Shown: positions 7,191-13,065 of the stretch, piece by piece
Layout of the letters: every line of letters begins with the position of its first letter
Position numbering within the stretch: position 1 is the first letter of the stretch
Origin: Saprospiraceae bacterium
GTDB taxonomy: Bacteria > Bacteroidota > Bacteroidia > Chitinophagales > Saprospiraceae
DNA: 13,065 nucleotides
NCBI GenBank assembly: GCA_016787375.1
Contig: JAEUUM010000330.1
Span: 1-13,065, forward strand
Direction: 5' to 3'
Made by a program: the position numbers and the translations under genes
The notes under the pieces: generated by a model
The model's input: the letters and a program-made list of their open reading frames with translations, nothing else
Databases searched by the model: none
Told to the model about the DNA's origin: nothing

Positions 7191-8315
7191 ATGCGAATAG
7201 CAGTAAACACGAGGTTTTTATTGAAGGGCAAACTTGAGGGTATTGGCTGGTATACTTATGAGATTTTGAAGCGAATGGTGGATGCTCATCCGGAAGACGA
7301 TTTTTTTTTCCTGTTTGACAGACCCTATGATCAAAAGTTTGTTTTTGCTGCCAACGTTACCGGTATTGTTGTACCGCCTCCTGCGAGGCATCCTGTATTG
7401 TGGTATTTGTGGTTTGAAGTTGCAATACCAAGGATTTTAAAAAAAATCAAAGCCGATGTATTTTTTAGTCCCGACGGCTATTGCAGTCTGAGAAGTAAGG
7501 TGCCTACTCTTATGACCATGCATGACCTTGCATATCTTCATTATCCAGAGCAAGTTGACTCTTTGACTGAAAGGTATTATAGATATTTTGTTCCCAGATT
7601 TCTTAATAGAGCTGAAAAAGTGGCCACCGTTTCGGATTATGTAAAGAATGATATTATCAAAAGTCTTCAAATTCCGGCTGATAAAATATTCAGAGCGTAC
7701 AATGGAGCAAGAGATGAATTCAAACCTTTAGTGGAAGATAGCAAGCAGCTAATACGAAATCAATATTCTGATGGAAAAGAATATTTTCTGTATTATGGAG
7801 CTCTTCATCCCAGAAAAAATATTGTTAACCTAATTAATGCTTTTGAAAGATTCAAATCAATAAACAACACTTCAACAAAATTACTTTTGATTGGCAGAAT
7901 GGCTTGGCAAACAAGCGAAATTGAGAATAGAATAAAAAATTCTCCTTTTGCTGCCGACATTAAGCATATAAATTATTTGGATACTTCTCTGCCGTTGCTT
8001 GTAGCATCAGCCAAGGCTGTGGTTTATATTTCACTTTTTGAGGGATTCGGTTTACCAGTACTTGAGGCTATGAAATGCGGTGTTCCAGTTATTACTTCTG
8101 ATGTTACCTCTATGCCAGAGGTGGCTGGTGATGCTGCTATTTGTGTTGATCCTCAAGACGTTAATGAGATAGTCAATGCTTTAGAAAAGGTTGAAAAGGA
8201 TAAACACATAGCAACAATACTTGTACAAAAAGGCCTTGATCGTTCAACTTTTTTTAGTTGGGATTTGACGGCAGAAGCCATTTACAGATCAATACGATTA
8301 TTAGTTAAATTTTGA
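7191..8315 (+). CDS. GT4-family glycosyltransferase (GT-B fold)
   Basis: The 374-residue retaining glycosyltransferase would transfer a sugar from a nucleotide-sugar donor to an unknown acceptor. It has no signal peptide or clear membrane helix, so it probably works at the cytoplasmic face. The N-terminal Rossmann half opens with MRIAVNTRFL and a G-x-G-W acceptor-side loop (EGIGWYTYE), with His-Asp at 111-112. The C-terminal donor half begins near residue 197 with YFLYYGALHPRKN (Arg208, Lys209), continues with LLLIGR, and has the EX7E signature as EGFGLPVLE (Glu284, Glu292), then GVPVITSD and MPEVAGDAAI. This is the GT4 pattern of mannosyl- and other hexosyltransferases of envelope polysaccharides. 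There is no other polysaccharide gene nearby, so it is a lone enzyme here. The next gene encodes a secreted protein; a functional link is not shown. Confidence 0.9.
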   Translation: MRIAVNTRFLLKGKLEGIGWYTYEILKRMVDAHPEDDFFFLFDRPYDQKFVFAANVTGIVVPPPARHPVLWYLWFEVAIPRILKKIKADVFFSPDGYCSLRSKVPTLMTMHDLAYLHYPEQVDSLTERYYRYFVPRFLNRAEKVATVSDYVKNDIIKSLQIPADKIFRAYNGARDEFKPLVEDSKQLIRNQYSDGKEYFLYYGALHPRKNIVNLINAFERFKSINNTSTKLLLIGRMAWQTSEIENRIKNSPFAADIKHINYLDTSLPLLVASAKAVVYISLFEGFGLPVLEAMKCGVPVITSDVTSMPEVAGDAAICVDPQDVNEIVNALEKVEKDKHIATILVQKGLDRSTFFSWDLTAEAIYRSIRLLVKF

Positions 8316-8372
8316 ATTAATAAAATAATCCTTGAAATTTGGGGTACATTTCTAAAATCTAAATATTATCTT

Positions 8373-9134
8373 GTGAATACTATTAAAATCTTCTCTTTTG
8401 TTTTTTTTATATTTTTAGGACTGAGTATGAATGGTCAAAATGACACACTCAAACTAAAAATGCCAGAAGAAATTCTACTTGCGGGCAAAGAATATTCTAT
8501 ACCATTTGTTTCAACCAAAGATAACCCTATGGTTTCAGTTCAAATGGGCTTAATCATTGACACCGCAATGGTTGAATCTATTTCATATTTAAGTGGAAAA
8601 TTACCAATAGATCAGACTAATTTTTATTTTTCAGGAAACAAACTCAATTTTGTGTGGTTCAGTGCGACTGTTGATCCAATAAATATTCCGAAGGACACTG
8701 CCATATTCAAATTGCATTTTAAAATGAAAAAAAGTGGCGTTCTCAAGGATATGATTTCATTGAATCCTGGTTTTTCAACAGAAGTTGTATTTGATAAAGG
8801 AAACTTCAATTATGCTATAGGTCCTGTTGTTTTCGTGTCTGATACCTTCATTTTTGCAACATTAATCGGGCCTTCCAAAACAATTGATCCCACAACAAAT
8901 GTTGTAATTGTTTTCCCAAATCCGGTAAAAGGGGGTTCAACCATAGGAATTAAAAACGCAGAAAATTATAAATCCTATTTTTGGGTTACAGGGGAGGGGT
9001 TACAATACGGACCTACAAAACAAACTACTTCTGAAATCATTATACCTGACATATTAGTGAAAGGTGTTTCATACCTATATCTTTATTCAAAAGCTAATGA
9101 ACCTCCGGTGACTTTGCCAGTTTTTATAGAATAA
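8373..9134 (+). CDS. Secreted protein with cohesin-like domain and probable T9SS C-terminal sorting region
   Basis: This 253-residue protein starts at GTG 8373. Residues 1-22 are a signal peptide (hydrophobic IFSFVFFIFLGLSM, then NGQ). Residues about 30-160 are beta-rich and have the layout of a cohesin-like or related surface domain: VSVQMGLIIDTAMVESISYL, then NFYFSGNKLNFVWFSATVDP, then DTAIFKLHFKMKKSG. From about residue 170 a linker leads to VIVFPNPVKGGSTIGI, resembling the PNP opening of T9SS type A sorting domains, and the protein ends GVSYLYLYSKANEPPVTLPVFIE-like in the manner of those tails (positions 231-253). It would therefore cross the inner membrane by Sec and be exported or surface-anchored by T9SS. 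The sorting tail is weakly conserved. It lies 57 bp after the glycosyltransferase on the same strand. Function is unknown. Confidence 0.72.
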   Translation: MNTIKIFSFVFFIFLGLSMNGQNDTLKLKMPEEILLAGKEYSIPFVSTKDNPMVSVQMGLIIDTAMVESISYLSGKLPIDQTNFYFSGNKLNFVWFSATVDPINIPKDTAIFKLHFKMKKSGVLKDMISLNPGFSTEVVFDKGNFNYAIGPVVFVSDTFIFATLIGPSKTIDPTTNVVIVFPNPVKGGSTIGIKNAENYKSYFWVTGEGLQYGPTKQTTSEIIIPDILVKGVSYLYLYSKANEPPVTLPVFIE

Positions 9135-9151
9135 TATTTTATGCAAAACTT

Positions 9152-9646
9152 CTAGTGCGGTAACTTTTCAGCATATTTACCATACACCCAAGTTCCTGCA
9201 ATGGCAGAGAGCAAAGTTATGGATACTACACCAAACCCGGCACCAATCTGTGCAAATAATGGTCCCGGACAAGCGCCAGTAATCGCCCAACCAATCCCGA
9301 AAATGAGTCCACCGTATATTTGCCCTTTATCAAATGTTTTGTTGTCTATGTGTATTTCCTCTCCCGAGATTGTTTTTATTTTCAGTTTTTTGATTAAAAA
9401 TACTGATATGATACCCACCATCACAGCTGTTCCAATGACTCCATACATATGAAAAGAGCTTAGCTGAAACATTTCTTGTATTCTAAACCAACTGATAATT
9501 TCAGCTTTGACAAACACTATTCCGAAAACAATCCCAACAAATGTATATTTGAGGTTGTACCACCATGGGTGAACCAATTCTGACTCATTGGTGCACATTG
9601 CATCTTTATGACGAATATCTATTTTATCCCTTTCTGTATTTGACAT
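9152..9646 (-). CDS. YeeE/YedE (DUF395) half-transporter, second subunit
   Basis: The 164-residue membrane protein has about four helices (about 33-50, 67-85, 109-128 and 138-157). The key motif is GWAITGACPGPLFAQIGAG (119-137) with Cys126, matching the C-terminal half of YeeE/YedE sulfur-compound permeases. In the full-length thiosulfate transporter TsuA/YeeE, conserved pore cysteines relay thiosulfate; here the protein is split in two, as in the PmpA/PmpB pairs. An N-terminal hydrophilic stretch of about 28 residues with Cys18 precedes the first helix. The start ATG at 9646 lies 6 bp after the stop of the upstream half, so the two are almost certainly co-translated. The likely cargo is thiosulfate or another reduced sulfur species, inferred from the family and the upstream enzyme. 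Its stop is 17 bp from the convergent secreted-protein gene, with no clear terminator hairpin between them. Confidence 0.85.
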   Translation of the reverse strand: MSNTERDKIDIRHKDAMCTNESELVHPWWYNLKYTFVGIVFGIVFVKAEIISWFRIQEMFQLSSFHMYGVIGTAVMVGIISVFLIKKLKIKTISGEEIHIDNKTFDKGQIYGGLIFGIGWAITGACPGPLFAQIGAGFGVVSITLLSAIAGTWVYGKYAEKLPH

Positions 9647-9652
9647 AATCAG

Positions 9653-10222
9653 TTATTTTAAAAGTTGAAAAATGAATGGCATAATTAAATTGGCACTCAA
9701 AAATCCACCAACCATAAATGAAATGGTTGCAATTAATGATGGTAATTGAAGGCTTGAAAGCCCCATGATTGAGTGTCCTGATGTGCAACCACCGGCATAA
9801 CGAGTCCCAAATCCAACAAAAAATCCACCTAAAACAAAAAACACCAATCCCCTTAAAGTAAATAGATTGTCCCAATTAAATAAGTCAGATGGCAGTAAGG
9901 AATGATAATCCGTTATTCCATAGCCATCAAGTTTTAACCTGGTTGCATCAGCTACAATTATTGAATTGTCGTTTGATAAGAAATGGGCGGCTATAAAACC
10001 ACCTATTAATATACCTCCGACAAAAAACAAATTCCAAATCTCTTTTTTCCAGTCATATTTAAAATACGGGATGTTAGCAGGAATACAAATTGCACAAACA
10101 TGCCTCATTGAGGAAGAAATTCCAAATTTTTTATTTCCTAAAATTAATAATATGGGTACCGTTAACCCGATCATTAACCCTGCCACGCTCCAATGCCATG
10201 GACTTTTTAATAGTTCTAACAT
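9653..10222 (-). CDS. YeeE/YedE (DUF395) half-transporter, first subunit
   Basis: The protein has 189 residues if read from ATG 10222. Its first helix is about 11-28 and later helices about 63-81, 123-140 and 161-185. The signature RYAGGCTSGHSIMGL (141-155) with Cys146 is the conserved GGCTSGHG-type pore motif of YeeE/YedE proteins. A second block, FGISSSMRHVCAICIPANI (33-51), has a CxxC pair at Cys43 and Cys46. It would pair with the next gene to form a complete permease for thiosulfate or a related sulfur compound. The frame is open further upstream to 10294, which would overlap the MBL-rhodanese gene by 28 bp. I prefer 10222 because the added 24 residues are polar and family proteins begin just before the SPWHW segment. 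The third gene of the operon starts 6 bp downstream. Confidence 0.85.
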   Translation of the reverse strand: MLELLKSPWHWSVAGLMIGLTVPILLILGNKKFGISSSMRHVCAICIPANIPYFKYDWKKEIWNLFFVGGILIGGFIAAHFLSNDNSIIVADATRLKLDGYGITDYHSLLPSDLFNWDNLFTLRGLVFFVLGGFFVGFGTRYAGGCTSGHSIMGLSSLQLPSLIATISFMVGGFLSANLIMPFIFQLLK

Positions 10223-10266
10223 GTGGTGTTGTTTAAAAGATGAATAATATTGTTGGTTATGAATTA

Positions 10267-11685
10267 CTAGGCTTTTCTCAAAGTTGACGGACAAACATAG
10301 TCTGTTTTAGGTACATCAGTTTTGCTGATTTGGGCAAATCCTCCTAAAACTTCCACAAAATTATCCCAACCCCTTGATTTTAATATCGATGCAGCAATCA
10401 TGCTTCTGTAACCACCGGCACAGTGGATATAAAATTTTTGATCTTTAGGAAATTGTGCTAAGTCTTCATTGATATAGTCCAATGGTATACTCTTTGCTCC
10501 ATCGACATGCTCTGCAGCAAATTCTCCCGGCTTTCTGACATCAATTACCAGTGGATTTTCATTTTTATATACATTCGCAAATTCTTCCGGACTTATTCTT
10601 TTTATGGTGTCAATTTCTTTACCGGAATTTAACCATGATACAAAACCGTCTTTTAGGTAACCAAGTACCTGATCATAGCCTACTCTTGATAAGCGGGTTA
10701 ATGTTTCTTCCTCTTTTCCGGGATCAGTAATCAGCAAGATATTTTGCTTTAAGTCAGGAATCAATGCACCAACCCAAGGAGCAAATTGTCCATCGAGCCC
10801 AATATTGATACTATTTGGAATAAAACCTTCTGAAAATTTTTGAGCATTTCTGGTGTCTAACATAACTGCACCTGTTTCATTCGCTGCAATTTCAAATTCT
10901 TTGGGAGTCAATGCACGCATACCACGTTGCATAACTACATCAATATTTTCATATCCATGTTTGTTAAGAGCAACATTGAGCGGGAAATATGCAGGTGGAG
11001 GAAGTAAGCCATCTGTGACTTCTTTTACAAATTCAGCTTCTGTCATGTTGGCTCGTAAAGCGTAATTGTTTTGCTTTTGGTGACCGATTGTTGAAACAGT
11101 CTCTTTGCTCATGTTTTTACCACAGGCACTACCTGCTCCATGTGCAGGGTATACCAAAACATCATCTGCCAAAGTCATGACTTTGGTTCTCAATGAATGA
11201 TAAAGAGTTGCAGCCAATTGTTCCTGGGTCATGCTTGCTGCCTTTTGGGCAAGGTCAGGACGTCCAACATCACCAATAAACAAAGTGTCACCTGTAAAAA
11301 TTGCATTGTCTATTCCATCTTCATTTTTTAAAAGGTAGCAAGTACTTTCCATGGTGTGACCAGGTGTGTGCAAAACTTTGAAAACAACATCGCCCAGTTT
11401 AAATTCCTCTCCATCAAAAGCTATATGAGCATCAAAACTTGGATTGGCATTTGGACCGTAAATAATTTTGGCCCCAGTAGCTTTTGCAAGATCAACATGA
11501 CCACTTACAAAGTCTGCGTGGAAATGGGTTTCGAAAATGTATTTGATTCTGACACCGTCTCTTTCTGCCCGTTCAAGATAAGGTTTGATTTCCCTGATCG
11601 GATCGATAATAGCCGCTTCACCTTTGGATGTGATGTAATATGCACCTTGCGCAAGACAGCCTGTATAAATTTGTTCTATATGCAT
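10267..11685 (-). CDS. MBL-fold persulfide dioxygenase-like protein fused to two rhodanese domains
   Basis: The protein has 472 residues from ATG 11685. Residues 1-250 are a metallo-beta-lactamase fold of the ETHE1/Blh type: THFHADF (His54, His56, Asp58), HTPGHT (His110), FTGDTLFIGDVGRPDL (Asp133) and YPAHGAGS (His182). The sixth HxHxDH position is Phe59, which suits enzymes that bind one iron with His-His-Asp. Such enzymes oxidise glutathione-type persulfides to sulfite. Residues about 265-355 are a rhodanese domain whose catalytic Cys is replaced (ITDPGKEEE, Asp321). Residues about 365-455 are a second rhodanese with an intact loop HCAGGYRS (Cys422), able to carry a persulfide. An upstream in-frame start at 11712 would add nine residues; 11685 is preferred because family proteins begin at MxIEQIYTGCLAQ. 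It leads the operon with the two YeeE/YedE halves, 44 bp before the first. Probably cytoplasmic. Confidence 0.9.
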   Translation of the reverse strand: MHIEQIYTGCLAQGAYYITSKGEAAIIDPIREIKPYLERAERDGVRIKYIFETHFHADFVSGHVDLAKATGAKIIYGPNANPSFDAHIAFDGEEFKLGDVVFKVLHTPGHTMESTCYLLKNEDGIDNAIFTGDTLFIGDVGRPDLAQKAASMTQEQLAATLYHSLRTKVMTLADDVLVYPAHGAGSACGKNMSKETVSTIGHQKQNNYALRANMTEAEFVKEVTDGLLPPPAYFPLNVALNKHGYENIDVVMQRGMRALTPKEFEIAANETGAVMLDTRNAQKFSEGFIPNSINIGLDGQFAPWVGALIPDLKQNILLITDPGKEEETLTRLSRVGYDQVLGYLKDGFVSWLNSGKEIDTIKRISPEEFANVYKNENPLVIDVRKPGEFAAEHVDGAKSIPLDYINEDLAQFPKDQKFYIHCAGGYRSMIAASILKSRGWDNFVEVLGGFAQISKTDVPKTDYVCPSTLRKA

Positions 11686-11801
11686 AATTTTCTGTTTGAA
11701 TTTGAATGACAAAAATCATATAATAAAACAGAGGCGTTTGTAATAAAAGTTACAATTTAAAATTATTTTGAATCATAGACTAAATCCTCAGCTATATTTT
11801 T

Positions 11802-13065
11802 TTAGAAATGAAAGTTTATGACAGCCTCAAAGTGAAATAGGTTAACTCTATTCATAATGAATTTGGGCGAATAAGATTTATCGTCTATTTGTGACTTGGT
11901 GACCAATAGGAGATTCCACTCTAGACCATCTAATAATTTATTAAGCTTGCCGTCAATCGAAAAATTTATTTGAGAATATGAAGGTAAGCCATATTTATTA
12001 TGCTGAAAATCTGATACATCTGGCAAATAATACCGCCCATATCCCAAATTAAGTTTGTATTGTTTATGTAGTTGGTATGAAAGGTTCAAGGTGAATGCAT
12101 GAATATTTGATAAACCCTCATTTCGTTCTCTTTGCATAAATGTATAAAAAGGTTCTCTTCCCCATTCTCTTGGGAATAGAAACTGATGATCATTTGTAAT
12201 TCGAGTGTAGTTTAAATTTGAACCAAATTTCCCGGATTTGTATGCTATCCTTGAACTAAAAACCCAAGAATGTTGGCCCTTATTAAAGTAAGTAATGGTT
12301 TGGTCTGCATTGCCTCCTTCATTAACAGCATCTTGTCTTATGACTTGTAATCCGATTAATAAACTTGATTTGTCACTTTTACTTACTATGTGAAATTCAT
12401 TCTGAAAAAAAACTGTATTAGAAATATTGTCTATGAGTGTATTGTTTAGTTTAGCTTCATATTGGTTTTTTCTGTAAGTTAAATTCATCAACAACACTCC
12501 ATTACTCATCAAATTATTTTTAAAATTGTTTGGGATGCCATTGATGTTAAACCCTGATGGATAGATGCCAATTGATTCTTCAATTGTAAACCATCTGGTT
12601 GTACTTCTTGGTGATATTCTGTTAATCCAGGAAGCTTCCAAGAACAATTCAGAATTAATTTGAAAATTTGTATAAAGACCTTCGCAAACCGATGGGCGCA
12701 TTCTCCCGTCTTGTTTGTTTATAAATGGTGTTTCAATAAACTGCCTGCCTATGCTAATTACAAACCGATCGTCTTTCCATTTCAGATAAAGCTCCTCAAG
12801 CTTGTCCATATTTTCTTTGTTTTCGGGGCTTTCGATATCAAAAAGACCAATTTCATACCTGCTTGCTTGATTAGACAAACTGTCTTTCTTGCCTAAATCA
12901 TTGGATAATATATTGAAAACAAAATAACCGCTTGTACCGAATTCAAGCTTTTTGAACAATTCTTTTTTATATGAAAGTCCGGCTCCTGTTCCTAAAGCGT
13001 AGTAATCTGATAGTTTTCCTTCGTTTTGGGTATTCATGAAGAAAGTCCTGGTATGACCTGAAAAA
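11802..13065 (-). CDS. OprD-like outer-membrane porin, N-terminus beyond window
   Basis: The stop is at 11802 and the frame is open to the right edge. The Met at 13037 is internal: the residues before it (SGHTRTFF) continue a typical OprD-family opening, and MNTQNEGKLSDYYALGTGAG matches its early region. About 420 residues are visible. The rest alternates amphipathic beta strands, such as LGYGRYYLPD and VNLFHFEAVINFHF, with polar loops, and the chain ends in Phe as expected for a BamA-assembled barrel. OprD-type porins carry small solutes across the outer membrane, and the Bacteroidota members mostly have no known substrate. The signal peptide and promoter lie outside. It is 116 bp upstream of the MBL-rhodanese gene on the same strand, so it may be transcribed into the sulfur operon, but I see no proof. 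An alternative is another 16-18-strand barrel family. Confidence 0.72.
   Translation of the reverse strand, partial: FSGHTRTFFMNTQNEGKLSDYYALGTGAGLSYKKELFKKLEFGTSGYFVFNILSNDLGKKDSLSNQASRYEIGLFDIESPENKENMDKLEELYLKWKDDRFVISIGRQFIETPFINKQDGRMRPSVCEGLYTNFQINSELFLEASWINRISPRSTTRWFTIEESIGIYPSGFNINGIPNNFKNNLMSNGVLLMNLTYRKNQYEAKLNNTLIDNISNTVFFQNEFHIVSKSDKSSLLIGLQVIRQDAVNEGGNADQTITYFNKGQHSWVFSSRIAYKSGKFGSNLNYTRITNDHQFLFPREWGREPFYTFMQRERNEGLSNIHAFTLNLSYQLHKQYKLNLGYGRYYLPDVSDFQHNKYGLPSYSQINFSIDGKLNKLLDGLEWNLLLVTKSQIDDKSYSPKFIMNRVNLFHFEAVINFHF

Noticed and set aside
11686..11801. Promoter for the MBL-rhodanese operon
   Set aside because: The best box on the minus strand (GATTTTTG) misses the first consensus base and has no TTG at a suitable distance, so I did not annotate it.
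12660..12896. Plus-strand open frames opposite the porin, nadB and MBL-rhodanese genes
   Set aside because: They are antisense to well-supported genes, lack family motifs and signal sequences, and look like shadows of the real coding frames.
1..13065. CRISPR array, defence island, insertion sequence or replication origin
   Set aside because: No regularly spaced repeats, Cas-like or transposase-like frames, terminal inverted repeats or DnaA-box clusters were seen in the window.

Overview
This window looks like a core chromosomal segment of an AT-rich member of the Bacteroidota, probably a Saprospiria- or Chitinophagia-like lineage. The clues are candidate promoters of the phylum's TTG / TAnnTTTG type, a weakly conserved C-terminal sorting region of the type IX secretion system (T9SS) kind on a secreted protein, a secreted TPR-CHAT protein, and a Bacteroidota-style sulfur cassette. 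I see no integrase, transposase, CRISPR array or phage gene. The lineage call rests on these features and not on any database search.

Left part (1-2808, minus strand). A large exported TPR-CHAT protein runs off the left edge, so its catalytic residues are not visible. Upstream of it lies a CAT-anticodon tRNA with a strong intrinsic terminator behind it and a good promoter in front. The tRNA carries one extra base in the D arm.

Middle left (2836-5513, plus strand). A HAD-family phosphatase overlaps recX by four bases, and a DUF2254 membrane protein follows after 45 bp. The three genes may be co-transcribed. nadB (L-aspartate oxidase, first step of de novo NAD synthesis) converges on them from the other strand with a 4-bp gap.

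Middle right (7120-9134). nadB diverges from a GT4 glycosyltransferase across 71 bp. Candidate promoters for the two genes face each other with abutting -7 boxes. After the glycosyltransferase comes a secreted protein with a cohesin-like beta domain and a probable T9SS sorting tail.

Right part (9152-13065, minus strand). In transcription order this holds an OprD-like outer-membrane porin (its start lies beyond the window), an MBL-fold persulfide-dioxygenase-like protein fused to two rhodanese domains, and two half-size YeeE/YedE (DUF395) membrane proteins. The last three form a compact operon that fits uptake and oxidation of reduced sulfur compounds. The porin may supply outer-membrane entry, but that link is inference.

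Most of the window is ordinary. I cannot demonstrate an undescribed system. The points most worth checking are the tRNA D-arm insertion, the face-to-face nadB/glycosyltransferase promoters, the sulfur cassette next to a porin, and the missing end of the TPR-CHAT protein.
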